From Novosphingobium piscinae (GTDB lineage Bacteria; Pseudomonadota; Alphaproteobacteria; Sphingomonadales; Sphingomonadaceae), in NCBI RefSeq assembly GCF_014230355.1, contig NZ_JACLAX010000003.1, positions 124,001-188,000 of the forward strand: DNA of 64,000 nt. The letters run 5' to 3'. A program made the translations under genes and the position numbers. The notes beneath the pieces are model-generated. The model was not told where the DNA came from. It did not search any database and was given only the letters and a program-made list of their open reading frames with translations. This document shows, one piece after another, positions 38,975-47,480 of this stretch. Within the stretch, counting starts at the first letter, position 1; every line of letters starts with the position of its first letter.

Positions 38975-39451
38975 ATGCTCTCGCTTGGCAAATCCCAGTT
39001 CTGGCGCAACGCCAGCCCCACCGGCGCGATCGCCGACTTCCGCGAGGTCTGGCGTCAGGCTGGTGTCCGGCGCTGGCCTTTCGTCGCGGCCGCGCTCGCC
39101 ACCACGCTCGGGGTCTTCTACGTGATCGTGCAGGAAAGCTGGCAAGGGCCTCCGCCCAAGCCCAGGGTGACCTACATCAACTCCTGGACCATCGACAGAA
39201 CCGACGCCGAGATCGAGCGCGAGATCATCGCCAACCAGAAGCTGCAGGACCGCTTGCGCGCCGAGCAGGCCGCGCGTGAGGAGAAGGTCAAGGCGATCTA
39301 CCGCACGCTCGGCAAGGTGTCAGGGCTCGACACGGCCAAGATCGAGCGCGAGGCGGCCGCGCAGGCCGCGCGCGAGAAGGCCGCGCACGATCGCGCCATC
39401 GGGCTGGCGCCGCGCGCCGCGAAGACATCGGAGAGCAGCGCTGGGCGCTGA
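38975..39451 (+). CDS. conserved hypothetical protein upstream of ribD
   Basis: A 158-residue protein with a single hydrophobic helix (RRWPFVAAALATTLGVFYVIV, residues about 32-52) and a long charged helix afterwards (EREIIANQKLQDRLRAEQAAREEKVKAIYRTLG). No family recognised. It may be a small membrane-anchored coiled-coil protein. The stop codon lies just inside the apparent 5' end of ribD, so the two genes are coupled. Confidence 0.65.
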   Translation: MLSLGKSQFWRNASPTGAIADFREVWRQAGVRRWPFVAAALATTLGVFYVIVQESWQGPPPKPRVTYINSWTIDRTDAEIEREIIANQKLQDRLRAEQAAREEKVKAIYRTLGKVSGLDTAKIEREAAAQAAREKAAHDRAIGLAPRAAKTSESSAGR

Positions 39452-40418
39452 CGCCGCCGACCTGCGCTGGCTCGAGGCCGCGGCCCGGCTTGCGGCGCGC
39501 GGGATGCCGTTGAGCCATCCCAACCCGGCGGTCGGCGCGATCGTCGTGCGCGACGGGCGTGTGATCGGGCGCGGCTGGACCCAGCCCGGGGGACGGCCCC
39601 ATGCCGAGGCCATGGCGCTGGCCAGCGCCGGCGATGCCAGCGGGGCCACGCTGTACGTCACGCTCGAACCCTGCGCCCATGTCAGTCCGCGCGGCCCGGC
39701 CTGCGCCGATCTGGTTGCCGCGGCGGGGCTGGCGCGGGTGGTGGTGGGCCAGGGCGATCCCGATCCCCGCACCGCTGGGCAGGGCCTGGCCCGCCTCCGC
39801 GCCGCGGGTGTCGCCGCCGAGCTGGTCGCCGCACCGGCCTGCGCCGACAGCCTTGCGGGCTATCTCACGAGGACGCGGCTGGGGCGTCCGGCGGTGACGC
39901 TCAAGCTGGCGCTCTCGCTCGACGGGGCCCTGGCACTGGGCAGCGGCGAATCGCAGTGGCTCACCGGTCCGGTCGCCCGTGCCCACACCCACGCCCAGCG
40001 CGCCCGCGCTGATGCCATCTTGGTCGGTGGCGGCACCCTGCGGGCAGACCGGCCGCGGCTCGACGTGCGCCTTCCCGGGCTGGCCGAGCGAAGTCCCGCG
40101 CGCTGGGTGCTAACCCGCGGCACCGCGCCGGACGGCTGGACCGCTGTGCCCGAGCCAACCGCAATCCTTGGTCTCGGGACGGCCCAGAACCTGTTCGTCG
40201 AAGGCGGCGCGCAGACCGCGGCCGCGTTCCTGGCGGCCGATCTGGTCGACCGTCTGCTGATCTACCGTGCCCCGATCGTCATCGGCGGGGGCCGTCCCGG
40301 CGTCGCCGACCTCGGTCTCACCAGCCTCGCCGCGGCGCACGGGCGCTGGCGCGAGGTGGACCGGCGGACGCTTGGCAGCGACCGGCTCGAAGTCTACGAG
40401 CGCACCCGCAACACCTGA
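39441..40418 (+). CDS. ribD: bifunctional riboflavin deaminase/reductase RibD
   Basis: The deaminase half has MPLSHPNPAVGAIVVRDGRVIGRGWT, the zinc site HAEAMA and TLEPCAHVSPRGPACADL (CX8C instead of the usual longer spacing with HxGxTPPC). The reductase half has RPAVTLKLALSLDGALALG, AILVGGGTLRADRP and the FVEGGAQTAAAFL NADPH-binding loop. It converts the GTP-derived pyrimidine to 5-amino-6-ribitylamino-uracil. The start is a problem: upstream of the conserved region the only initiation-like codon is CTG at 39441; the first in-frame ATG, at 39504, would cut the first helix. The gene overlaps the previous stop. Confidence 0.9.
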   Translation: MGADAADLRWLEAAARLAARGMPLSHPNPAVGAIVVRDGRVIGRGWTQPGGRPHAEAMALASAGDASGATLYVTLEPCAHVSPRGPACADLVAAAGLARVVVGQGDPDPRTAGQGLARLRAAGVAAELVAAPACADSLAGYLTRTRLGRPAVTLKLALSLDGALALGSGESQWLTGPVARAHTHAQRARADAILVGGGTLRADRPRLDVRLPGLAERSPARWVLTRGTAPDGWTAVPEPTAILGLGTAQNLFVEGGAQTAAAFLAADLVDRLLIYRAPIVIGGGRPGVADLGLTSLAAAHGRWREVDRRTLGSDRLEVYERTRNT

Positions 40419-40428
40419 AAGGCCGCGC

Positions 40429-41046
40429 ATGTTTACCGGGATCGTCACCGCCATCGGCACCATCCGCGAAACGACGCAGCAGGGCGACCTGCGCGCGGTG
40501 ATCACCTGCCCCTGGGACCCTGCCGGGATCGCCATCGGCGCCTCGATCGCCTGTTCAGGCACCTGCCTGACCGTGGTGGATCGCGGCGGGAGCCCGGGCG
40601 ACGCATGGTTCGCGGTCGACATCTCGGGCGAAACCGTGTCGTGCACGCCGGCCGGGCGCTGGACGACGGGCACGCCGCTGAATCTCGAGCCGGCGCTGCG
40701 GCTGGGCGACGAGCTTGGCGGGCACATCGTCACCGGTCACGTCGACGGGGTCGGCGCGGTGGTCGGCCTGGCGCGCTCGGGCGATTCGTGGCGGGTGGAC
40801 ATTGCCGCTCCCGCGGCGCTGGCGCCCTATATTGCCGCCAAGGGTTCGATCACGGTCGACGGCGTCTCGCTGACGGTCAACGTCGTGGCCGACCAGCCCG
40901 ACGGCACCTGCCGGTTCGCGCTCAACATCATCCCGCACACCGCGGAGGTGACCACGCTGGGCGCGCTGGCCGAGGGCAGCGAGGTCAATCTCGAGATCGA
41001 CGTGCTGGCGCGCTACCTGCAGCGGATGAACAGCCTGCGGGGGTGA
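40429..41046 (+). CDS. ribE: riboflavin synthase
   Basis: A 205-residue alpha-type riboflavin synthase with the invariant start MFTGIVTAIGTI and two lumazine-synthase-like barrel repeats: SIACSGTCLTVV ... FAVDISGETV, then GGHIVTGHVDGVG and GSITVDGVSLTVNVV ... FALNIIPHTAEVTTLG. It dismutates two 6,7-dimethyl-8-ribityllumazine into riboflavin. ATG at 40429, 10 bases after ribD. No ribA/ribB or ribH follow in the window, so the operon is split. Confidence 0.95.
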   Translation: MFTGIVTAIGTIRETTQQGDLRAVITCPWDPAGIAIGASIACSGTCLTVVDRGGSPGDAWFAVDISGETVSCTPAGRWTTGTPLNLEPALRLGDELGGHIVTGHVDGVGAVVGLARSGDSWRVDIAAPAALAPYIAAKGSITVDGVSLTVNVVADQPDGTCRFALNIIPHTAEVTTLGALAEGSEVNLEIDVLARYLQRMNSLRG

Positions 41047-41241
41047 GACCCCAAGGGGCTTCGGCAGGGAGAGCAGAACCCGCGAGCCCAAGAACGCCCC
41101 GTCATCCCCTGCTGCTGCCGTGTCGTGTGGATCGGCTTGTGCCGAGCGGTCACGCCACGCCCAGCTCCAACGCATTCGTATACCGCATGGACCCTGCTCC
41201 ATCCGCACGGCAGTCTCCCGCCAAACACCGGGAGAGAGACC

Positions 41242-42189
41242 ATGCCGCGCCTGATCGGGCTGATCGTCATGCTGGGCTTATCGCTGGGCCTGATGATGGA
41301 GCACCCTGCCCGGGCCCAGCCCGAGCCCGCGCCCGATCGGGGCCGCCTGCTCGAATACGAACGTGTCACCGCCGCCGGCCTGCCCGAACAGCGCCTGACG
41401 ATCTGGCTGCCCCCCGGCTACGATGGCGCGACCCGACGCTATCCGGTGCTCTACATGCACGACGGGCACAACCTGTTTGATGTGAAGCACAGCAACTTCA
41501 ACAAGATCTGGGCGGCCGACGCGGCCTTGCTGCGGGCCATGGCGACCGGTCGGGTGGCGCCCCACATCATCGTCGGGGTCTGGGCGCCGGGGACCGACCG
41601 CTACCGCCAGTACCTGCCGGCCGACATCCACCAGGCGGCCGCACCGGCCCTGCGCGCCCGGATGGATGCCGTGGCCGGGGGACCGATCGTCTCGCAGGCC
41701 TATCTCGCCTGGCTGGCCGGACCGCTCAAGCAGTGGATCGACGCGAGCTTCCGCACCTTGCCCGACCGCGATCACACCGCGATCGCCGGATCGTCGATGG
41801 GCGGCCTGATGAGCTGCTATGCCTTCCTGCGCCGCCCGGACGTCTATGGCCGCGCGGCCTGCGTCAGCTCGCACTGGCCGGCGATCGACCCGCGCGAAGT
41901 GGGCCGGACCACGGCCGACGGCGAAGCCGCCCTGGCGCGGCAGTGGGGGGACTGGTTCGCGACCGGCCTGGGCGAGCCACGCGGCCGCCGGCTGTGGCTG
42001 GATCACGGCACCGAAACGCTTGATGCCTTCTATGCCCCCTACCAGGCGGAGGTCGACGCCCGCATCGCCGGGGCGGGCTGGCGCAAGGGCAGCGACTGGG
42101 AAAGCAAGGTCTATCCCGGCGCCGAGCATGAGGAAAACGCCTGGGCGGCGCGGCTCCCCGAGATCCTGGAGTGGCTGCTACGGGAATAG
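41242..42189 (+). CDS. secreted esterase, alpha/beta hydrolase (putative esterase family)
   Basis: A 315-residue enzyme with a signal peptide (LIGLIVMLGLSLGLMMEHPARAQ). The fold is the putative esterase type (esterase D/Fes-like): TIWLPPGYDGATRRYPVLYMHDGHNLFD near residue 55, IIVGVWAPGTDRYRQYLP near 110, and the nucleophile elbow GSSMGGLMSCYAFLRRPDVYG near 182. The C-terminal PGAEHEENAWAARLPEILEW supplies the likely catalytic histidine. Substrate unknown; relatives hydrolyse siderophores or xylan acetyl/feruloyl groups. ATG 41242 has GGAGAGAG upstream. Confidence 0.82.
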   Translation: MPRLIGLIVMLGLSLGLMMEHPARAQPEPAPDRGRLLEYERVTAAGLPEQRLTIWLPPGYDGATRRYPVLYMHDGHNLFDVKHSNFNKIWAADAALLRAMATGRVAPHIIVGVWAPGTDRYRQYLPADIHQAAAPALRARMDAVAGGPIVSQAYLAWLAGPLKQWIDASFRTLPDRDHTAIAGSSMGGLMSCYAFLRRPDVYGRAACVSSHWPAIDPREVGRTTADGEAALARQWGDWFATGLGEPRGRRLWLDHGTETLDAFYAPYQAEVDARIAGAGWRKGSDWESKVYPGAEHEENAWAARLPEILEWLLRE

Positions 42190-42664
42190 GCCGCGCAGCC
42201 GGTCTCATGGCCGAAAGCGGAGGACCCGGGCCAGCGCGCAGCCGCGGCGTCTGCCGTGCCAGCCAGTCCTGCGAAGCGGCAACCCGGCAGGCAGGCGCGG
42301 AAAGAGGCCAACGTCCCGTCTTTCATCGGGGTGTCTCCCCATAACGCGCCGCCGCATCAGGCCCATGCCGATGCGCTGTCCTACATCGCCCGAAGGTGTC
42401 ATGCTCGGCGCCGGCTCTTTCCCATCGTTGGTTCCAGCACGACGGCGAACTGCACTTTGCTGTGCGTCTGTGCGTGAGGTTCGTGAAGTTGGTGAAGTTG
42501 GTGAAGTTCGTCAGCACATGGCCGAACACACTATCTTCTTCAGAGTTTTAAAGACCTTGCGCTGCGGCGCGCGTGGCGCCGACGCGTGCGAGCTCTCTGG
42601 AAAACAGTGAAGATACAAGGCGAAGGCAAAGCCCGGGGTGTGCTGTTCAGGGCGCAGTCGCGGT
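42190..42664. other. 475-base gene-poor stretch with 9-base repeats
   Basis: Between the secreted esterase and the SnoaL-like gene I see no convincing gene. The region contains the tandem repeat at 42474-42509 and, after it, a lower-GC segment. Short open frames here are low-complexity translations of the repeat. Confidence 0.6.
42474..42509. repeat. four copies of a 9-base tandem repeat
   Basis: Units GTGAGGTTC, GTGAAGTTG, GTGAAGTTG, GTGAAGTTC run head to tail. The period is a multiple of three, so the opposite strand reads as TNFTNFTNF. This type of intergenic GTGAAGTTx repeat looks like a mutable simple repeat rather than a gene. Confidence 0.75.
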
Positions 42665-43108
42665 TCAGCCCGCGGCGTTGGCGCTCAACTGGCTGTAGAC
42701 GCCCAGCCGGTCGGTGATCTGCCAATGGCCGGTTAGGCGGTCGTCGGCGTCGAAGTGGTACACCGTCGCGCCCGACATGCGAATGGGCCGGCGGGTGGCG
42801 GGGAAGCCCGGCAGGTCGCCCAGATGGGTGGCCGCCCAGGTCCAGGTCATCACGACCCGGTCACCGTCGCCGAGCAGGTCGCGGAGGGTGAAGCGCTGGT
42901 CCGGGAAGGCCGCGCGCGAGCGGATGAGGCGATCGAAGAAGCCCGCTGGGTCGAGCGTCTGTCCATCCCACGGATCGCCGGGATCGTGGTGGATTGTGTA
43001 GGCCGGCGCCAGAAAGCCTTCCGCGGCCGCGGCGTTGCCCTCGTCCCACACCTCGCGGATGAAGGCGACGAGGCGTCGCTGGCGATGCGTGGTGGCCGCG
43101 GTAGACAC
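42665..43108 (-). CDS. SnoaL-like ester cyclase family protein
   Basis: A 147-residue NTF2-fold protein: RLVAFIREVWDEGNAAAAEGFLAPAYTIHHDPGDP at the N-terminus and the SnoaL pattern DRVVMTWTWAATHLGDLPGFPATRRPIRMSGATVYHFDADDRLTGHWQITDRLGVYSQLS at the C-terminus. Members include polyketide cyclases, but most, like this one, have no known substrate. GTG start, 4 bases after the aminotransferase stop, so probably in one operon with it. Confidence 0.85.
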   Translation of the reverse strand: MSTAATTHRQRRLVAFIREVWDEGNAAAAEGFLAPAYTIHHDPGDPWDGQTLDPAGFFDRLIRSRAAFPDQRFTLRDLLGDGDRVVMTWTWAATHLGDLPGFPATRRPIRMSGATVYHFDADDRLTGHWQITDRLGVYSQLSANAAG

Positions 43109-43112
43109 CGGC

Positions 43113-44312
43113 TCAGCCGGCAGTGACGTCGGCGACGGCGGCGATGAACTTGTCGATGTTGCCCATGGTCAGCCCGGCCACGTTGATCCGGCCCGAGCCT
43201 GCCATGTAGACCCCGTGCTTCTCGCGCATCGCGAGAATCTGCTCGGCGGTCAGCGGAACGATCGAGAACAGGCCGTGCTGGCCGCCCATCGGGGTCAGAT
43301 CCACGGTTCCGGCGGTGCCCGCCGCGGCCAGTCTGGCGCGCACCTGGCGCATCCGCTCGCGCATGGTATCGAGCTCGGCGAGCCAGAGCTTTACCAGCCC
43401 CTCGTCCTCGAGCACCAGCCGCACCGCAGCCGCGCCATGATCCGGCGGCATCGACCAGGCGGCGCGCGCCAGGGCGTGCCCGTTCGACAGCGCCGCGGCC
43501 ACCTGATCGGCGCTCTCGGTCATCACGTAGACCGCGCCGACGCGATCACGATACAGCCCGAAGTTCTTGTCGCAACTGTAGGCGATGAGGGCTTCAGGCA
43601 CTTCAGCGAGGACGCGCCGCACGCCGTAGGCATCGGCCTCCATGCCCGCGCCAAGCCCCTGGTAGGCGAGGTCGAGAATCGGCAGCAGGGCCTTGGCCTT
43701 GAGCAGCGGGGCGATCTCGTCCCACTGGGCATCACTGTAATCGATCCCGCTGGGATTGTGGCAGCAGCCGTGCAGCAGGATGGCATCGCCCGCCGCGGCC
43801 TGGTTCACCGCGAAGCGCAGCGAATCCATATCGACGAACCCGGTCTTGCTGGCGTGGACGAAGCCTTTCAGCTCAAGCCCGAGGTCGGCGATGATCTGCG
43901 CATGGTTAGGCCAGCTCGGGGTGCCCATCCAGATGCGCTTGACGCCGGCGCGCTTGGCCAGGGCCAGGGCCAGACGCACAGCCCCGGTCCCACCGGGGGT
44001 CTGCATGCCGTCGATGCGGCCGCCCATGGTCGGATCCTTGGCGCCGAACACGTAGGGCATCAGCGCATGGACGAAGCCCATGTCGCCCTCGGGGCCGAGA
44101 TAGGCCTTCGAATCCTGGCTCTCGAGCAGCTTCTGCTCGGCCGCCTTGATGCAGGCAAAGACCGGCGTAGAGCCGGTGTCGGTGCGATAGACGCCCACGC
44201 CGAGGTCGATCTTGTCGGCCCGCGGGTCGGCGTTGTGGAGCTTGATCAGCGCCAGCAGCGCGTCGGCGGGCTGCTGCTGCAGATGGGCGAGCGAGGGTAC
44301 GGCGTCGGTCAT
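43113..44312 (-). CDS. aspartate/aromatic amino acid aminotransferase
   Basis: A 399-residue class I aminotransferase of the AspC/TyrB type: NADPRADKIDLGVGVYRTDTGSTPVF at the N-terminus, QTPGGTGAVRLALALAKRAG near 105, HGCCHNPSGIDYSDAQW near 182, DLAYQGLGAGMEADA near 215 and SCDKNFGLYRDRVGAVYV near 247 with the PLP lysine. Whether aspartate or aromatic acids are preferred cannot be read from sequence. ATG at 44312. Confidence 0.9.
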   Translation of the reverse strand: MTDAVPSLAHLQQQPADALLALIKLHNADPRADKIDLGVGVYRTDTGSTPVFACIKAAEQKLLESQDSKAYLGPEGDMGFVHALMPYVFGAKDPTMGGRIDGMQTPGGTGAVRLALALAKRAGVKRIWMGTPSWPNHAQIIADLGLELKGFVHASKTGFVDMDSLRFAVNQAAAGDAILLHGCCHNPSGIDYSDAQWDEIAPLLKAKALLPILDLAYQGLGAGMEADAYGVRRVLAEVPEALIAYSCDKNFGLYRDRVGAVYVMTESADQVAAALSNGHALARAAWSMPPDHGAAAVRLVLEDEGLVKLWLAELDTMRERMRQVRARLAAAGTAGTVDLTPMGGQHGLFSIVPLTAEQILAMREKHGVYMAGSGRINVAGLTMGNIDKFIAAVADVTAG

Positions 44313-44371
44313 GGCCCGGGCCTTTAGCCCGCTGGCACGCGAGGGCAAGCCTCTTTAGGACCGCGCCCCGC

Positions 44372-45169
44372 TCAGAACGGGAACCACCGCGACTTGCGGG
44401 TGATCTTCATGTAGCCGGCGTTGACCCCGAGCCGCAGACCCACGCCCATCCGCACCGGGATCAGCACCACGTCCTTGCGGCGCAGGTAGGAGACATGGAA
44501 ACCTCCAACCAGATAGGCCTGGCCCTCACCAGCGCCGAAGCGGTGATAGAGATCGTCGGTGTTGTAGAGGTTGTAGACCAGCACGAAGGTGTTGCCGGCG
44601 CTGGCTCCGGCATCGATCCCGATTGACGGCCCTGTCCAGTAGACCGGCTTCTGTCCCTCGACCTTGTGGTAGAGCGTGCCCGAGCCATAGCGCAACCCGA
44701 CCACGACCGCCCCGCCGCCCTCGCGGCCGACGATGTAACCGTTTGGCTCGCCCTGCTTGGCGAGCAGATCCTTGATCAGGTCGGCAAGGCCCTTGGCGCC
44801 CTTGCCGAACACGCCCTCGGCCGCGCCGATCAGATCGTCCTGCTTGTAGGTACCGCCCTGCTGGCTGGCCTGGGCAGGGTTGGTTGCGGCCTGGGCAGCC
44901 GCTTTCTCGGCACTGGCCTGGGCGGCGACGGTGGCGAAGCTGGGCTCCGGCTGCCCGACCGCGGCCGGCGTGATCGCCGGCGCGGCGGTGGCGGCTCCCG
45001 GGGCCGCCTGCTGCTGCAGCGGCACCAGATCGCCGTCGATCGCCTTGTCGGGATCGACCGTACGGACTTGGGCGAAGGCCGGCGCGGCACCTGAGGCCAA
45101 GGCCAGGCCGGCCAGGGCCACCGCCCAGCCGCGGCTCATCCGTGCGGTCCAGCTGCGCATAGCATCCAT
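44372..45169 (-). CDS. DUF1134 (EipA-like) envelope protein
   Basis: A 265-residue exported protein. Signal peptide ends near AFAQ (residue 30); a Gln/Ala-rich segment (residues 50-115) precedes the DUF1134 domain: AAEGVFGKGAKGLADLIKDLLAKQGEPNGYIVGREGGGAVVVGLRYGSGTLYHK then GPSIGIDAGASAGNTFVLVYNL and LGVNAGYMKITRKSRWFPF. EipA of Brucella is a small beta-barrel envelope protein needed for envelope integrity. ATG at 45169. Convergence with the aminotransferase is absent; the gene is transcribed away from tRNA-Ser. Confidence 0.87.
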   Translation of the reverse strand: MDAMRSWTARMSRGWAVALAGLALASGAAPAFAQVRTVDPDKAIDGDLVPLQQQAAPGAATAAPAITPAAVGQPEPSFATVAAQASAEKAAAQAATNPAQASQQGGTYKQDDLIGAAEGVFGKGAKGLADLIKDLLAKQGEPNGYIVGREGGGAVVVGLRYGSGTLYHKVEGQKPVYWTGPSIGIDAGASAGNTFVLVYNLYNTDDLYHRFGAGEGQAYLVGGFHVSYLRRKDVVLIPVRMGVGLRLGVNAGYMKITRKSRWFPF

Positions 45170-45361
45170 TCTCTTGTCCCCGATCCGGCGGTGGTAGAAT
45201 CGATGCCTCGGCCAGCCGCAATGAACCCGCGATGAGCCGAGTCGGTTTTGCGGCCGAACGAGCCCGCCGACACCGCCGGAAAGGAGGCGGCAGGAAAAAC
45301 CGCGCAGCACCCTTGCCGCCCCGCCCACCCGCCGCTATAGCCCGCCTCCGCCGCTACAGCC

Positions 45362-45454
45362 GGAGACGTGGGTGAGTGGCTGAAACCAACGGTTTGCTAA
45401 ACCGTCGTACTGGTAAATCCGGTACCGAGGGTTCGAATCCCTCCGTCTCCGCCA
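45362..45454 (+). tRNA. tRNA-Ser (GCU)
   Basis: GGAGACG pairs with CGTCTCC in the acceptor stem; the anticodon loop TTTGCTAAA gives GCU at 45396-45398, followed by the long variable arm typical of serine tRNAs and T-loop GGTTCGAATCC. CCA is encoded at 45452-45454. The last 21 bases are repeated at 52483-52503 (island junction). Confidence 0.98.
45434..45454 (+). repeat. attL: 21-base direct repeat in tRNA-Ser
   Basis: The last 21 bases of tRNA-Ser, from the T-loop CGAATCC through the 3' CCA, are present identically and in the same orientation at 52483-52503. The tRNA copy is the functional one. These match the attachment sites made when an element integrates at the 3' end of a tRNA. Confidence 0.9.
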
Positions 45455-45666
45455 TAATTCCATTTGTGCCAACGCATTAGCAACCTGCGCCTCGGCGCGC
45501 GTGGGGTGCTTCAAACTTGCAATTTTCTGCGCCGTGTAAGGGCCCGCATAGCCTGGGTTCTCGCTCTGCGGTCACGGTTGTGAGCTTGCATGAACATCGC
45601 TGACTAGAGTGTCATTCGTGACGGTGATCGATATCAACTTGAGACTTGCTCGCAGAGGAACTGCTC

Positions 45667-47229
45667 ATGCGTTGCGCTTCACCGATTGCTCTCCTTCTTG
45701 CGATGCTCGCGCCAGTGACTGGCCTTGCCAAGAGCCCGGAGGCGATGACCGCCGAGGGTGCAGTTGCCGGCACTTCAGTTCATGGCATTGACGTGTTCCG
45801 CGGCATTCCGTTTGCTGCAGCACCAACCGGACCGAACCGTTGGCGCTCGCCTCAGCCCGCAGCGCCATGGAAGGGTGTCCGCGTAGCGCAAGACTTTGCG
45901 CCGGATTGCATGCAAACCCCTTCCCCGACATCTGAGGCCCCATTGCGTACGACGCCGTCGGAAGACTGCCTCTATCTCAATGTCTGGAAACCCGCGGCCG
46001 CGAAGAAGGGCGCCAAGCAGCCTGTGCTCGTCTGGATCTATGGCGGTGCTTTCATAAGGGGCGGGTCATCGCCGGCAAGCTATGATGGAACCGCCTTTGC
46101 CAGGGCCGGTATTGTCTTCGTAAGCTTCAACTATCGTGTCGGGAGGTTCGGTTTCTTCTCCCACCCTGCCTTGAGCGCCGAGGCGGGCAAACCCGTTGGC
46201 AACTTTGCCATGGAAGACCAGGTTGCCGCCCTGAAATGGGTCCGGGCAAACATCCCAAGCTTCGGCGGTGACCCTGCCAAGGTGACCATCATGGGCGAAA
46301 GTGCCGGTGGCACTGCCGTCATCAACTTGCTCACAATGCCGTCCGCGCAGGGATTGTTCCGGGGTGCAATCGCCATGTCAGGAGGCGGTCGTTCGCTGCT
46401 TCCCACTGCCACCCAGAAACGCGGCGAGCAGGTCGGGATCGACTTTGCCATGAAGCATGGCATCTCGGATACTGGAGTCGCCGGTCTTGCGGCATTGCGG
46501 GCCCTGCCCGCAGAGGCTGTGCGCGGATCGGATCTGTTCGCTGACCGATTTGCCCATCCCTCTACGTATGTGGGGGGCTACGTGGCCGAGGGTTCGGTGT
46601 TGGTGGGACAGAGCGATACGCTGATGGAAGCCGGCAAGTTCGCCAAGGTGCCGGTCATGATCGGCATGACCAGCGCTGACGGGGGGCTGACCTTTGCGCG
46701 TGACAAGGAGGCGCTCTATGCCAGTTTCGGGGAACATGGTCCAGCCTTGCGCCGGCTCTACGACCCGCAGGGCTTGGTACCGTTTGACGACCTGTCGCGT
46801 AGATTGACCGGCGACCAGTACATGGCGGAGCCAGCGCGCTTCGTGGCCCGGCACGTCGCCGCATCAGGCCAGAAGGCGTGGGTCTATCGCTTCGGCTATG
46901 TCGCAGAAAGCAAACGGGCTGAATGGCCGGCAGGCGCGCCGCATGCCACGGACATACCTTATTTTTTCAACACAGTCGAAGAACGCTATGGCTCCCTCAC
47001 TACGGCGCTGGACCGAAAAGCCGCTACATTGGCGCACAGATATGTCGTGAACTTCGTTAAGTCGGGGGACCCCAATGGGCGATCCTTGCCCGCCTGGCCG
47101 ACCTACAACCGCTTGAGCGAGGCTGTGCTGCAGCACAACATGGACGCAGAAGCTACGTCCACATTCGATCCATTCAGGGAGAGGCTCGATATACTTGAAC
47201 AGGTGGCGAATTCTTGGGCGAACAAGTGA
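45667..47229 (+). CDS. type-B carboxylesterase, secreted
   Basis: A 520-residue carboxylesterase (COesterase family) with a signal peptide (MRCASPIALLLAMLAPVTGLA). Hallmarks are VDVFRGIPFAAAPTG-like HGIDVFRGIPFAAAPTG, SEDCLYLNVWKP near residue 99, the oxyanion YGGAFIRGG near 125, and GESAGG with the nucleophile serine near residue 211; HATDIPYFF near 428 probably supplies the catalytic histidine. On the island it may remove acetyl or aryl esters from a plant polysaccharide, an inference from its neighbours. ATG 45667 has AGAGGAA upstream. Lower GC than the flanking chromosome. Confidence 0.9.
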   Translation: MRCASPIALLLAMLAPVTGLAKSPEAMTAEGAVAGTSVHGIDVFRGIPFAAAPTGPNRWRSPQPAAPWKGVRVAQDFAPDCMQTPSPTSEAPLRTTPSEDCLYLNVWKPAAAKKGAKQPVLVWIYGGAFIRGGSSPASYDGTAFARAGIVFVSFNYRVGRFGFFSHPALSAEAGKPVGNFAMEDQVAALKWVRANIPSFGGDPAKVTIMGESAGGTAVINLLTMPSAQGLFRGAIAMSGGGRSLLPTATQKRGEQVGIDFAMKHGISDTGVAGLAALRALPAEAVRGSDLFADRFAHPSTYVGGYVAEGSVLVGQSDTLMEAGKFAKVPVMIGMTSADGGLTFARDKEALYASFGEHGPALRRLYDPQGLVPFDDLSRRLTGDQYMAEPARFVARHVAASGQKAWVYRFGYVAESKRAEWPAGAPHATDIPYFFNTVEERYGSLTTALDRKAATLAHRYVVNFVKSGDPNGRSLPAWPTYNRLSEAVLQHNMDAEATSTFDPFRERLDILEQVANSWANK

Positions 47230-47480
47230 ATTCATGATACAAGCACAGCGATACATTTGTCCCACCACCGCGCTTTGCTGATTACAGTGAGCAAAGTTCA
47301 ACCTTAGCTTGTCAATCCGCGTCCAATCAGGCGCGCCTATTGGCGCATAAATGGGCACCCTTACGATTGTGGGGTTGGGCTGATGCCGGGGGGGCAGCTC
47401 ACCCGATGCAAGACTGGCCTTAGCCGATCTTGCTGCTTGCGTGCCGCAAAACAACCGCCCTGCTGGACACAAGCGCCCCG

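Noticed and set aside
45455..45570. A short open stretch on the minus strand running toward tRNA-Ser (…YTAQKIASLKHPTR…) that might be an integrase relic.
   Set aside because: A stop codon lies just upstream, no start codon precedes it, it is under 40 codons and it contains no integrase catalytic residues.
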